From the NCBI RefSeq assembly GCF_024206475.1, contig NZ_JAMBPR010000003.1, positions 1-64,000 on the forward strand: a DNA stretch of 64,000 bases, in the 5' to 3' direction. The DNA is from Paraburkholderia sp. CNPSo 3274 (GTDB lineage Bacteria > Pseudomonadota > Gammaproteobacteria > Burkholderiales > Burkholderiaceae). Shown here one piece after another: positions 53,990 to 63,246 of the stretch. Below the pieces are notes generated by a model. That model worked only from the letters and a program-made list of their open reading frames with translations, was not told the DNA's origin and did not search any database. A program made the translations under genes and the position numbers. Every line of letters starts with the position of its first letter. Position 1 is the first letter of the stretch.

Positions 53990-54508
53990 ATGGGAACTGA
54001 GATTGCCGGCTCAACGCACGTTGAGGCGAGCGTCTCGGCGCGGCTCGACTGGCTGCCGCCCACGCGATACTTCCGCGGGCTCGTCGCCCGCATCGCGGTG
54101 GGGGATGGTTCGAGTTCTACGAAATGTTCATGGCGGCCTATATCTCACTGGGCCTCATCCACAGCGGGCTGTACCGCGCCACCACCGCCGGGCTTTTCGA
54201 CGTGAACGGCTTCGCCAGCTTTCTCGGTTCGTTCTTCGCGGGCATGTTCGTCGGCACGATGGCACTGGGTGGCATCACCGACCGTTTTGGGCGGCGCATC
54301 GTGTTCACGTTCGCCATGCTGACGTACTCCGTGGCGAGCTTCATCGCCGCTTTCCAGCATTCGCCGCCGCGCGACGCGCTGGGGCGCTACACGGCGTTCA
54401 GCATCCTCGTCATTCTCACTTCGGTGCCGGTGGGTCGTGATCGTCGTGGCGGTTGGCGTGTGGGGGCCGAAAACCAACGGTGTACGTCTAGAGGAGTTGT
54501 CGCAATGA
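53990..54508 (+). pseudogene. MFS transporter with frameshift and large internal deletion
   Basis: The start (ATG 53990, AAGGAG upstream) and helices 1-4 are recognisable: GWFEFYEMFMAAYISLG, GGITDRFGRRIVFTFAM. A one-base indel near 54105 breaks the frame just before GWFEFYEM. At about 54400 the sequence jumps to the family's C-terminal end: VVIVVAVGVWGPKTNGVRLE then ELSQ and a stop at 54506-54508. Roughly two thirds of the protein (helices 5-11) is missing, so the gene is non-functional. Its stop overlaps the ATG of the MmgE/PrpD gene (ATGA), showing the ancestral operon. Confidence 0.75.
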
Positions 54509-55863
54509 GTGGTTCCGTCGCCGCCACGTTCGCGCAGGGCCTGTATGCGCTGGCACAGCGTCCCTTGCCCGCCGACGTCCTGAAGGAAGCGAAGCGCTCG
54601 TTCATCAACGTTGCGGGCACAACGGTCGGCGCCTGCATGCATCCGGGCGTGGAAGCGATCCTCGCTACTGCGCGCGATCTTGGCGCCGCACATGAGGCGG
54701 GCGTGCTGGGCCGTACGGAGCGCATCGACGTGCATTTCGCCGCGCTGGCGAACGGCTTCGCCGGCCACCTCGACGATTTCGACGATACGCATCTTGTCAC
54801 CGTGATCCATCCCGCTGCGGCCACGCTCGCCGTACTCACCGCGCTCGCGCCGCAAACCCAACCCACGAGCGCGCAGGCGCTCACGGCGTTCGCGCTGGGC
54901 TGCGAGGCGCAATTGCGCGTGGGCGTGGCGATCTCGCCTGAGCACTACGACCGGGGCTGGCATATCACGGGCACGTGCGGCGTGATTGGTTGTGCGGTCA
55001 CGGCGGCGCTCTTGCTCGGCCTCGATGAAGTCAAACTTAAGGAAGCCGTATCGATTGCCGCCTCGATGTTCGTCGGGCAGCGCGAGGCATTCGGCACCAT
55101 GACCAAGCCTTTTCATCCCGGCAAAGCGGCTGCCAATGGCATCGACGCTGCGCGGCTCGCCCAGCATGGGCAGCGCGCCGCAGAGGACATCTTCGAAGCG
55201 CCGGGCGGCTATGCGAGATCGCTCTCGACGAAGGTGGAGTTCGAGCGCATGAACGGCGATTTCGGCGAGCGCTGGGAGCTTTTGTTCAACACCTACAAAC
55301 CGTATCCGTGCGGGATCGTCGCGCATCCTGCCATCGATGCTGGCCTCGCGATTGCGGATCGCATTGCGGATGCCGGTTCGATCGACGCGATCGTGCTGCG
55401 CTGCCATCCGCTCGTGCCGGAATTGATGGGTAATCCACAGCCGCAAGACGGCCTGCAGGCGCGTTTCAGCGCGATCCATGGTGTGGCCGCCGCGCTGTGC
55501 GACGCTCAGGTGGGCCTCGCGCAATACGACGATAGCCGCGTGACGCGCGACGACGTGAAGGCGCTGCGCGCGAAGACAAAGCTCGCACCCGACGCCGCCG
55601 TGAACCGCGACGAGGTGTACATCGAGGCGCGGCTTCGCGACGGCAGCGTTGTCGCGCATCACGTCGAACATGCGCGCGGCAGTCTCGCGCGGCCACTGAC
55701 TGACGACGAACTGCTCGACAAGGTGCGTCTGCTGATCGACCCGCGGCTTGGCGCGGGCGCGGCGGATCGTATTGCCGCTGCAGTCGCGAACGTGGAGCGC
55801 GCTGCGAGTCTCGATGCGTTCTTCGCCCTTTGCACGCCGAACAAGGATCTGGCTCATGCATAA
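54505..55863 (+). CDS. MmgE/PrpD-family dehydratase or decarboxylase
   Basis: A 452-residue enzyme of the family that includes 2-methylcitrate dehydratase PrpD and cis-aconitate decarboxylase. Blocks include KRSFINVAGTTVGACMHPGV, FAGHLDDFDDTHLVTVIHPA (the active-site DDTH segment), WHITGTCGVIGCAVTAALLL, FGTMTKPFHPGKAAANGIDA and the YPCGIVAHPAIDAG motif. The gene looks intact. It overlaps the broken transporter upstream and the chimeric paralogue downstream by 8 bases, indicating an operon. The substrate is probably a tricarboxylate-like acid, but the exact one cannot be read from sequence. Confidence 0.85.
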   Translation: MSGSVAATFAQGLYALAQRPLPADVLKEAKRSFINVAGTTVGACMHPGVEAILATARDLGAAHEAGVLGRTERIDVHFAALANGFAGHLDDFDDTHLVTVIHPAAATLAVLTALAPQTQPTSAQALTAFALGCEAQLRVGVAISPEHYDRGWHITGTCGVIGCAVTAALLLGLDEVKLKEAVSIAASMFVGQREAFGTMTKPFHPGKAAANGIDAARLAQHGQRAAEDIFEAPGGYARSLSTKVEFERMNGDFGERWELLFNTYKPYPCGIVAHPAIDAGLAIADRIADAGSIDAIVLRCHPLVPELMGNPQPQDGLQARFSAIHGVAAALCDAQVGLAQYDDSRVTRDDVKALRAKTKLAPDAAVNRDEVYIEARLRDGSVVAHHVEHARGSLARPLTDDELLDKVRLLIDPRLGAGAADRIAAAVANVERAASLDAFFALCTPNKDLAHA

Positions 55864-57703
55864 CCCCGCCGCTCACTCCGCCGTTTCCGATGCGTTCGTG
55901 GCGCTTGCCAAAGCAAAGCCTGGCGAGCGCGAACTGGAGGCCGCGCGCAGCGCCGTGGCGAATGCGCGCCGCTGCACAGCGCAGCCCTGCGACGCCAGCC
56001 CGCTGAGCGCCATGCTTGGGCAGGCCACCGATGCGCGCTCGCGTGCATGGCAGCTCGGCGCCGCGCTCGCCATGCTGGATGCCGGTTCGACGGCCGTGCC
56101 CGCCGTGGCGGCAGCGCTTGCGCTCGGCGAGTCTCTCGAGGCCGCCGAAGAGGACATCGCCGCCGCTGTCGCGGTCGGCACGCGCGCTTCGGCGCGGCTA
56201 GGCGCCGCCGTGGACGACGATGCGTTTCGTGCTCGCTGGAACGTGGCCGCGTCTCTCGGGATCGTGGGGGCGACGCTTGCGGCTGCGCGCCTCCTCGGGC
56301 TCGACGCGCTGCGCACGCGCCACGCGCTCGGCATCGCCGCAACGCAGGCCGCAGGGCTCGTGCGCAACGTGGGCGAAGCCATGGGTTCGCTGGAAACCGG
56401 CAAGGCGGCCGCTGACGCCGTGCTGGTCGAATGCAAGAACCACATTCTCGATACCTTTGGCGCGATGGTGTCGGGGTCGCGCATGCGGCCTGGCATGCTG
56501 GCGACGCAATACGTGCGCTCGCTCGGCGGCACGCCGCAGGCCTCGGTCGTCGGCTCGGACCTGCGCACGAGCTCGGTGAACGCCGCGCTCGCCAACGCCA
56601 TGTGCGCGCACTCCGACGAGACCGACGACTTCGAGCCCGTCACGAAGGCGCACCCCGGCTGCTCTACGGTGCCCGCCGCGCTCGCGCTAGGTGAAGCGCA
56701 GGGTGCATCCGGCGCGGCGCTCGTGCGTGCCGTCGCGCTGGGCTACGACACGGCTTGCCGGCTCCTCATGGCGCTCGGCCCGGACCTCGTGCGCGCATCG
56801 CATCGCAGCGCGGAAGGCACGGCCTCGACGTTCGGCGCGCTTGGCGCGGCCGCGGGGCTCGCGCGGCTCGACGAACGCCAGACGCGCTATGCGATCTCGT
56901 ACGCGGCGCAACAGGTATCGGGGCTATGGAGCTGGGTGAAGGATCGCGACCACATCGAAAAGGCCTTCGATTTCGCGGGCATGGGCGCGCGCAACGGCGT
57001 GATGGCGGCGACGATGGTGCAGTCAGGCATGACCGGCGTGGCCGATGTGCTCGACGGTACGCACAATCTCTTCATCGCGCTTTCCACGAAGCCGCAGCCG
57101 CAAGCGATGATCGACCAGCTCGGCAGCCGCTTTTTCGTGACGGAAACGGCGATCAAGACGTATTCGGTGGGCTATCCGATTCAATCGCCGCTCGACGCCT
57201 TGCTCACCCTGCCGCGGCAATATCAGCTCACGCCGGACGAGGTGCGCACGGTGGCGGAGAAGGTGCCACCGGACGCCATAGGTATTGTCGGCGACAGCGC
57301 GATGCCCGACGTCAACTGCGCCCACATGGTGGCGCTGGCGCTCGTCAAGGGCGCAGTATCGTTCGCGGACAGCCACGACGTCTCGCTCATGCACGATCCG
57401 CAAATCCAGGCGCAACGCGCGAAAGTGACGGTCGTTGCCGACCCGAAGCTGCGCGACCCGGCCGCGCCGCGTGGCGGCATCGTTGAAATGACGTTGACGG
57501 ACGGGTGCACCGTGAGCCACTACACGCGCTTTCCGCCCGGCACGAAAGAGAACCCGCTGAGCGTCGCCCAGGTGAACGAAAAGGCGCGCGATCTCATGGA
57601 GCCGGTGCTCGGCCAGCAAAAGACCGCGCAACTGATCGCGCGGATCAACGCGCTGGAGCACGTCGCGAACGTTGCCGACCTGCGGACGCCGTTCACGGCG
57701 TGA
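55856..57703 (+). CDS. Chimeric MmgE/PrpD protein (two paralogues fused by deletion)
   Basis: A 615-residue ORF, longer than the usual 450-490. Residues 1-190 are the N-terminal half of one MmgE/PrpD protein (WNVAASLGIVGATLAAARLL, then GEAMGSLETGKAAADAVL). At residue 190 (about 56426) a second member starts in frame at its own residue 20 or so (VECKNHILDTFGAMVSGSRM) and runs to a complete C-terminus. That second part has its own DETDDFE and HRSAEGTASTFGALGAAAGL blocks. The first copy lacks its C-terminal half and the second lacks only its extreme N-terminus, so the second part might still fold. In-frame fusion by deletion is the simplest reading. ATG 55856 overlaps the previous gene. Confidence 0.75.
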   Translation: MHNPAAHSAVSDAFVALAKAKPGERELEAARSAVANARRCTAQPCDASPLSAMLGQATDARSRAWQLGAALAMLDAGSTAVPAVAAALALGESLEAAEEDIAAAVAVGTRASARLGAAVDDDAFRARWNVAASLGIVGATLAAARLLGLDALRTRHALGIAATQAAGLVRNVGEAMGSLETGKAAADAVLVECKNHILDTFGAMVSGSRMRPGMLATQYVRSLGGTPQASVVGSDLRTSSVNAALANAMCAHSDETDDFEPVTKAHPGCSTVPAALALGEAQGASGAALVRAVALGYDTACRLLMALGPDLVRASHRSAEGTASTFGALGAAAGLARLDERQTRYAISYAAQQVSGLWSWVKDRDHIEKAFDFAGMGARNGVMAATMVQSGMTGVADVLDGTHNLFIALSTKPQPQAMIDQLGSRFFVTETAIKTYSVGYPIQSPLDALLTLPRQYQLTPDEVRTVAEKVPPDAIGIVGDSAMPDVNCAHMVALALVKGAVSFADSHDVSLMHDPQIQAQRAKVTVVADPKLRDPAAPRGGIVEMTLTDGCTVSHYTRFPPGTKENPLSVAQVNEKARDLMEPVLGQQKTAQLIARINALEHVANVADLRTPFTA

Positions 57704-57711
57704 TGCATTCG

Positions 57712-58722
57712 TTACGGCATGCGCGTTCGGGAAGTATCCACACCTTGCTCGTCCTTCATGCCCAATAGGGCGACGGACTCCGTGCCGGGCCGCCGCGTGG
57801 CCTTCCAGATCATCAGCAGGTGGTAGTAGAGGCGCGGGCTGAAGCCGAACCGGTACGCGTAGAGATTGCCGAGCGCGAGCTGCAGCCCGGCGCGCGCCTC
57901 GCGATTGCGCGCGAGCAACGAGACGACGATCGGCACGAGCCGGCGCATGGCGAGCTTGCGAGCCGGTTCGAGTTCGGGCGCCAGCGCGAGGCCGTTGAGA
58001 AAGCGCCACGCCGAGATAGACGAGGCATTGACGCCCGTCCGCGTTGCCTGGGATACCGAAACGTCGGTGATGCGATAGCACGAGACGTATTCGTTCACGT
58101 AGTACACGCGTTTTGCCGCGAGGCACAGGCGCGTGCCGAACACGTAATCGCAGCAGGTGCCGTATTGGTCGTCGTAGCCGACGCGCTTGACGAGTGCCGC
58201 ATTGGCGAGCCAGCCGTTGTTGGGGAACATCTGCACGATGCCCACGCGACCCGGCGGGTGTTGCAGCCCCGCCGTGCTGGCCGTACGGTGATACGCGATA
58301 TTCATGCGGTCGCTAGCCGCGTGCATGATGCGCCCGTCGTGATCGGTTTCGTACTGATCGCCGAACGCGACTTCCAGATCCGGATAGCGCTCCCACTGCG
58401 CAAGCAGTTTCTCAATGCAGTGCACGAGCAGGTAATCGTCGTCGTGGATCAGCAGGATCTTGTCTCCGCTCGCCCGCTCGAAGAGGCTGGCCACATTGGG
58501 CGCCTGGCCGAGCGCGGGCACGTTTCGCCGGTAGGCGATGCGCGGATCGTCGCCGTAACGCGAGGCAATCAGTCGCTGCGTGCGCTCGTCGCTCGAGTCG
58601 TCGCCGATCACGATCTCGATGTTCGCATGCGTTTGCATGAGGCACGATTCGATGCAGCGAACGAGCAGTTCAGGCCGGTTGTACGTCGGCAGGCAAATGG
58701 AGACCTTCGTTGTTGTCGTCAT
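57712..58722 (-). CDS. Glycosyltransferase family 2
   Basis: A 336-residue cytoplasmic GT-A glycosyltransferase. The nucleotide-sugar binding start is VSICLPTYNRPELLVRCIES, followed by NIEIVIGDDSSDERTQR and the metal-binding DXD-like IHDDDYLL (about residues 92-99). The C-terminal part is helical with a basic stretch. The acceptor is unknown; no other polysaccharide genes are nearby, so it may glycosylate a lipid or protein singly. It is convergent with the chimeric MmgE/PrpD gene 8 bases away. Confidence 0.82.
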   Translation of the reverse strand: MTTTTKVSICLPTYNRPELLVRCIESCLMQTHANIEIVIGDDSSDERTQRLIASRYGDDPRIAYRRNVPALGQAPNVASLFERASGDKILLIHDDDYLLVHCIEKLLAQWERYPDLEVAFGDQYETDHDGRIMHAASDRMNIAYHRTASTAGLQHPPGRVGIVQMFPNNGWLANAALVKRVGYDDQYGTCCDYVFGTRLCLAAKRVYYVNEYVSCYRITDVSVSQATRTGVNASSISAWRFLNGLALAPELEPARKLAMRRLVPIVVSLLARNREARAGLQLALGNLYAYRFGFSPRLYYHLLMIWKATRRPGTESVALLGMKDEQGVDTSRTRMP

Positions 58723-59047
58723 GGGCAGACCCCAGTGCTGGAGGGATGCGGAGACGTTCGCAAAGGCGGGTTTGTAATGCGAACTTCATCCGTTGGACAT
58801 GACGGTAAATGAAAAAAAACCGAAAGAAATTGAAAATAATTCGCAAGGAACGCACCTTGCGCAAGGCGGCCCGCAGAGCCCGCAACGGCGGCCATCCGCA
58901 CAAAGTGCCGATGTTTGATCTGATGAATCGGAAAGAAAATCCGGGCGGCAAAATAATCGGGAATTCGTCGAGGATGGACTGAGTGCCGGAACAGTCACGT
59001 CATTCGCGTTAACATTGGCGCTCCGCCTGAAACGACCGACGGCATCC
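58723..59047. other. Divergent promoter region
   Basis: 325 bases between the glycosyltransferase and ArAE genes. The stretch 58800-58960 is AT-rich and probably holds both promoters. I see no strong hairpin or gene. Confidence 0.4.
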
Positions 59048-60133
59048 ATGGCTTCCATCTCCTACGCTCACAAACCGCTCACGCCGTTTCGCCGCGCGCT
59101 CGCACGCTTTTCCCTCTCCGAACTCGCGAAATACACGAAGCTCACGCTCGGCATGTGGATCGGCTTCGGCATTCCGTACGCGTGCGGGTATCCCGAGGCG
59201 GCGGTCGCGCTCTCCGGCTCGACCATGCTCACACTCGCGCTTGGCAGTTCCATCTCGGCGGCGCGCGGGTACTTCTACAAGCGCGTGATGTCGAACCTCG
59301 TAGCGATGCCGATCGGCACGCTCCTGATCTGGCTGACCGCGCCGCATTTGTGGCTGGGCGTGATCCTGCTGCCGCTCGTGATTTTCACGATCGTGCGCGT
59401 CAGGCCTTCGGTGTTCCAGATGACGAGCATCACCGTGCCCATGACGCTCGTGCTCTACACGGGCGAGCACATACCGTTGCTGGAGCAACGGCTGATCGGC
59501 GTGGTGCTCGGCATGCTGCTCGGTTTCCTCATCCAGCAAATTGCCTTTCCGCCCGATCACGGCTTCTGGGCGAATACGCTCGTGAACGACGGCAACGCAC
59601 AGGCCGAGGCGTTGCTCACCGAGGTCGCAATGAAAACGCTGGACCGAGAGAAACTGAAATCGGCGACGGCCGCGCTGCGGGTGTCGAGCAGCAATCTGAA
59701 GCAGGCGCACGATCTCCTCAAGTCGGACCTGGAGCAGTCGTGGGTGTCGGCGCATTTGAAGCGCAATCGCGATCGCTTGCCGCTGTTCTCGTGCTACCAC
59801 GAGCTATTCGATTCGATCGTCGGCTTCCTCGAAACGCTCGACACGTTCAACGCGCAATACGAGGCGCTGGATGCGCAATGGAAAGACGCATACCGGCGCG
59901 GCCTCGCGCGCCTCGTGGACGTGCACCGGCAATTGGCTTCCCAGGCCGACCTTCGGGTGGAACGCCCAGGTCTACTCGTGGAGCCGCTGACTCGCGAGGA
60001 ACTGCATGCGCTCGTCGAAGCGCTGCCCGCAACGGGCGTCTTCACGAGCGTCTATCTCGGGCATTTGACCGGCTACGGCATCCTGCTGAGCCGTTTGAGC
60101 GAGATGCATACCGAGCACTTGCGCAAAGCGTGA
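59048..60133 (+). CDS. Aromatic acid exporter family (ArAE_1/DUF939-type) membrane protein
   Basis: A 361-residue protein. About six N-terminal helices (residues 30-165: LSELAKYTKLTLGMWIGFGI, GSTMLTLALGSSISAARGYF, KRVMSNLVAMPIGTLLIWLT) are followed by a soluble helical domain of about 190 residues with NLKQAHDLLKSDLEQSWVSA, in the manner of FUSC/ArAE exporters, which pump out aromatic acids such as 4-hydroxybenzoate under stress. The start at ATG 59048 lacks a strong ribosome site. The stop overlaps the GTG of a TRAP permease stub. Confidence 0.75.
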   Translation: MASISYAHKPLTPFRRALARFSLSELAKYTKLTLGMWIGFGIPYACGYPEAAVALSGSTMLTLALGSSISAARGYFYKRVMSNLVAMPIGTLLIWLTAPHLWLGVILLPLVIFTIVRVRPSVFQMTSITVPMTLVLYTGEHIPLLEQRLIGVVLGMLLGFLIQQIAFPPDHGFWANTLVNDGNAQAEALLTEVAMKTLDREKLKSATAALRVSSSNLKQAHDLLKSDLEQSWVSAHLKRNRDRLPLFSCYHELFDSIVGFLETLDTFNAQYEALDAQWKDAYRRGLARLVDVHRQLASQADLRVERPGLLVEPLTREELHALVEALPATGVFTSVYLGHLTGYGILLSRLSEMHTEHLRKA

Positions 60134-60468
60134 TCGCCGTCATCACCTGCATCTACATCGTGCTCGGCTCGCTCATGGAAGCGCTCGCGATGATGCTGCT
60201 CACCATTCCCGTGTTCGCTGCCGTGGTGCAGCCACTCGGCGCGAACATGATCTGGTTCGCCATTTACGTGGCGATGATGATGGAGATCGGCATGATTCAT
60301 CCGCCCGTGGGCATGAACGTATTCATCGTGAAGACCATGCTGCCGGAGTTGTCGATTCGCACCATTTTCCGTGGGACGGTGCCGTTTCTGTGCGCCAACA
60401 TCGTCGCGCTCCTGGTGGTGATTCTCGTGCCGGGCGTGGCACTTGGACTCGTGCAACTCATGCGTTGA
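60130..60468 (+). pseudogene. TRAP transporter large permease (DctM), C-terminal stub
   Basis: A 112-codon frame starting at GTG 60130, inside the stop of the ArAE gene. It reads YIVLGSLMEALAMMLLTIPV, then MMEIGMIHPPVGMNVFIVKTM and a final hydrophobic segment, which is the last quarter of the DctM family (family: LGxxMDxxAMxLLTxPI...EIGxITPPVGMNxFV). Upstream helices and the small DctQ subunit are absent. Its abrupt start at the ArAE stop suggests a deletion junction. It cannot function alone. Confidence 0.7.
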
Positions 60469-60784
60469 ATGCGTACCGCCCGGCACGCAAGCGAGCGTCT
60501 ACCCGTAATTGTCCTGGGGTGGGCGCGCCGCGGTGCAATGCGTGGCGCGCTCCGCTCGCAGCGTCCCGCCTGCCGTGCCCGCTGGACTGGCGCGCCCGAT
60601 TGTTCGCGATCCGCGAATGACGTATTCGGGCGTTATCCGGTACTGATTACGCCGCGCTTGCGACTATCTTGGCGTCGTCGATGCCGATGACGTCCTGCAA
60701 GTGAGCAGTGGTGCACGTCGCGTCGCACACCGTTTTCAAACATGAGCGTGTGGCGCGGCATTCGGCCGGCCCAAGGAGACAGAG
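60469..60784. other. Upstream region of the MFS gene, with a 31-bp element
   Basis: 316 bases between the TRAP stub and the MFS gene. The element at 60598-60628 (containing TTCGCG ATC CGCGAA) is 26/31 identical to one upstream of the cupin gene at 63139-63169. An AAGGAGACAGAG ribosome site precedes the MFS start. No gene is seen. Confidence 0.5.
60598..60628. promoter_or_regulatory. Shared LysR-type operator, copy 1
   Basis: A 31-bp element centred on the palindrome TTCGCG ATC CGCGAA (60603-60617), found again upstream of the cupin gene at 63139-63169 with 26 of 31 positions identical. It is a likely binding site of the LysR protein encoded between the two targets. Confidence 0.55.
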
Positions 60785-62059
60785 ATGAAACCGAACACAT
60801 GGGACACGGCCTACGAATGGAAGGCCGTGACGCTGCTGGCGCTGGGCTTCGGCCTCGTGGGCCTCGACCGCTGGCTGATCGCGCCGCTGTTCCCGTCGAT
60901 CATGAAAGACCTCAATCTCAATGCGCAGGATGTCGGCAATTGCATCGGCATACTCGGCCTTTCGTGGGGCGTGTTCGCGGCGGTCATGGGCGGCATGTCC
61001 GACAAGGTGGGGCGGCGCAAGGTGCTGATTCCGGCGATCATCGCGTTCTCGCTGCTCTCGGGCTTCTCGGGTCTCGCAGGCGGCTTCGCGAGCCTGCTGG
61101 CCATGCGCGCGCTGATGGGCGTGGCGGAAGGCTCGTTCTGCCCAACCAGCTTCGCCGCCACGGCCGATGCCTCGCACCCCAAGCGCCGTGGCTTCAATCT
61201 CGGGCTTCAGCAAAGCGGCTTCGCGCTGTTCGGGCTCGCGCTTTCGCCGATCATCGCCACGCAGTTGCTGGGCGTGATGAACTGGCGCGGGGTGTTCGCA
61301 CTCGTCTCGGTGCCGGGCCTCATTCTCGGCTTGCTGATGTACCGCGTGATCCGGGAGCCGCAAGGTGCGCTGACGCGTAGCGCGGGTGCGCCCGCGGCGA
61401 AGGCCGAACCCGGCCACTGGCGCGACGTGATCCGCAGCCGCAACATTCCCGTGGCGATGGTCGCGCTCTTCTGCGCCATGACGGGCGTGTTCGTGCTCGG
61501 CGCCATGCTGCCGCTCTATCTCACGCAGTATCTTTCGCTCGATATGCAGCGCATGGGCGTCGTGGCCTCGGCAATCGGCTTTGGCGGATTCGTCGGACAG
61601 TTCGGCTTGCCGGGGCTTTCGGATCTGCTGGGCCGGCGCCTGGCGAGCGTCCTCGGCTTCGTGGGCACCGCTGTCATGCTGATCGTGTTTCGCGGTCTCG
61701 GCGCGCAGCCGCTCGCGCTCTTCGTGGTGCTGTTCGCGGCGTCGTTCTTCACGCTCGGCCTCGTTTCGCTGCTCTCGGGACCGGTTGCCACTGAAGCCGC
61801 GCCGGCTGGCATGGTGTCGACCTCGATCGGGCTCGTGGTGGGCGCGGGCGAAATCTTTGGCGGCGGCGTGGCGCCCGCGCTCGCCGGATTCGTTGCAGCG
61901 CATTTCGGTATCCAGAACATTTTGTGGCTGCCCATTGGCGCTGTTTTCCTCGGGGTGCTGGTGAGCCTCTTCCTCAAGGAAACCGCGCCCGCGAAGCTGC
62001 GGCGCAGCGAGGCCGCCGCCCCCGCCGCGCCCTTGCCTGCAGCGGGGCAGGCCGAGTAG
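60785..62059 (+). CDS. MFS transporter
   Basis: A 424-residue 12-helix MFS carrier starting MKPNTWDTAYEWKAVTLLAL. Motif A is GGMSDKVGRRKVL in loop 2-3. The helix-4/5 segment is MRALMGVAEGSFCPTSFAAT with the later FNLGLQQSGFALFGLALSP. The AYEWKAV start and VAEGSF block resemble ACS/oxalate- or aromatic-acid-type carriers. It is the first gene of an MFS, LysR, cupin cluster, likely importing the compound sensed by the LysR protein. Substrate unknown. Confidence 0.83.
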   Translation: MKPNTWDTAYEWKAVTLLALGFGLVGLDRWLIAPLFPSIMKDLNLNAQDVGNCIGILGLSWGVFAAVMGGMSDKVGRRKVLIPAIIAFSLLSGFSGLAGGFASLLAMRALMGVAEGSFCPTSFAATADASHPKRRGFNLGLQQSGFALFGLALSPIIATQLLGVMNWRGVFALVSVPGLILGLLMYRVIREPQGALTRSAGAPAAKAEPGHWRDVIRSRNIPVAMVALFCAMTGVFVLGAMLPLYLTQYLSLDMQRMGVVASAIGFGGFVGQFGLPGLSDLLGRRLASVLGFVGTAVMLIVFRGLGAQPLALFVVLFAASFFTLGLVSLLSGPVATEAAPAGMVSTSIGLVVGAGEIFGGGVAPALAGFVAAHFGIQNILWLPIGAVFLGVLVSLFLKETAPAKLRRSEAAAPAAPLPAAGQAE

Positions 62060-62176
62060 CGTGCGAGCGCTGTCCGTGTCGTCTTCTGCGGTTGCGCAGC
62101 CCGTGCAGGAGCGGCGCGGGCGACTGGGAGCGGGCCCTATACTTGGATGGCCCGAACCCGTGAAGAAGAGAGGAGC

Positions 62177-63106
62177 ATGGACCGATTCCTGAGCATCGAA
62201 GCCTTTGTGCGCGTGGCGGAAACGAGCAGTTTCGCGGAAGCGGCCCGGCAACTCGGCGTGACCAGTTCGGTCGTGACGAACCGGATCCAGCAACTGGAGA
62301 AGTTCGTCAACGCACCACTCTTTCATCGCAGCACGCGGCACGTGCGCCTCTCCGAAGTCGGCGAGGCGTTTTATCGTGAATGCGCGGAGGTGGTGGGGCG
62401 CGTGAACGAACTGACCGACCAGATGCGCGAACTGCGCGCCACGCCCACGGGCAGGCTGCGCATCCAGATATTGCCGGGTTTCGCGCTCGGCCATTTCGGC
62501 GCGCCGCTCGCCGAGTTCAACCGCCGCTATCCTGGCATCCAGCTCGATGTGATCGTCAACGACCGCGTGGTCGATCCGATCGAAGAAGGCTTCGACGTCG
62601 CTTTCCAGATTTTCCCGCCTATTTCCGATTCGCTGATCGAACGGCGGCTCTTTTCGGTGCGGCGGCTCTTTTGCGCCACGCCCGCTTATGTGGCAGAGCA
62701 TGGCGCACCGCAGCATCCTCGCGAATTGCTGCAGCACACCACAGCACTCTATTCGGGCTATCCCTCGCGCAACCGCTGGACGATGGCGCGCGGCGACGAG
62801 GTCGTGGAGATCGAGTTGCCCGGCATGATCCGCTCGAACTCGGTGCATTTGCTGCGCGACTACGCACTCACGGGCGGCGGCGTGGTGTGCCTGCCTACGC
62901 TCGTGGCGAGCGAGGCGCTCCTCAACGGCACGCTCGTGCCGATTCTTACCGACTACCACCTTTCGGCATTGAGCTTTGCAGCCGTGTATCCCTCCACGCA
63001 GCGTCAGGCCTTGAAAGTGAAGGCGCTGGTGGAGTTTCTGGCCGAGTATCTGGGCCCCGAGCCCGCGTGGGACGTGCCGCTGATCGAGCGCGGCTGGGTG
63101 CGCTAG
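62177..63106 (+). CDS. LysR-family regulator of the MFS/cupin cluster
   Basis: A 309-residue LysR protein starting MDRFLSIEAFVRVAETSSFA. The helix-turn-helix is at residues about 1-60 (AARQLGVTSSVVTNRIQQLE), and the effector domain is of the PecT/HexA-like subclass with GRLRIQILPGFALGHFGAPL. The ATG at 62177 lies just after AGGAG; a longer frame from 62147 is less likely. A nearly identical 31-bp element lies upstream of both its MFS neighbour and its cupin neighbour, so it probably controls both. Confidence 0.85.
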   Translation: MDRFLSIEAFVRVAETSSFAEAARQLGVTSSVVTNRIQQLEKFVNAPLFHRSTRHVRLSEVGEAFYRECAEVVGRVNELTDQMRELRATPTGRLRIQILPGFALGHFGAPLAEFNRRYPGIQLDVIVNDRVVDPIEEGFDVAFQIFPPISDSLIERRLFSVRRLFCATPAYVAEHGAPQHPRELLQHTTALYSGYPSRNRWTMARGDEVVEIELPGMIRSNSVHLLRDYALTGGGVVCLPTLVASEALLNGTLVPILTDYHLSALSFAAVYPSTQRQALKVKALVEFLAEYLGPEPAWDVPLIERGWVR

Positions 63107-63138
63107 CGCTTGCGGCGCTTGCGGCGATTGCCTGCCGC

Positions 63139-63169
63139 GATTGTTTGCGAAACGCGAATGCCGTAGTCG
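63139..63169. promoter_or_regulatory. Shared LysR-type operator, copy 2
   Basis: The second copy of the 31-bp element (core TTTGCG AAA CGCGAA at 63144-63158), 78 bases before the cupin-gene start. It matches copy 1 at 26 of 31 positions, which is far more than expected by chance in non-coding DNA. Confidence 0.55.
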
Positions 63170-63246
63170 CCTGGCCGCTGGTTGTAGCCGACCCGCAGCG
63201 CTCCTAAAGTTGATTCCAACGACACCTTCCAAAACAGGAGACAGCC

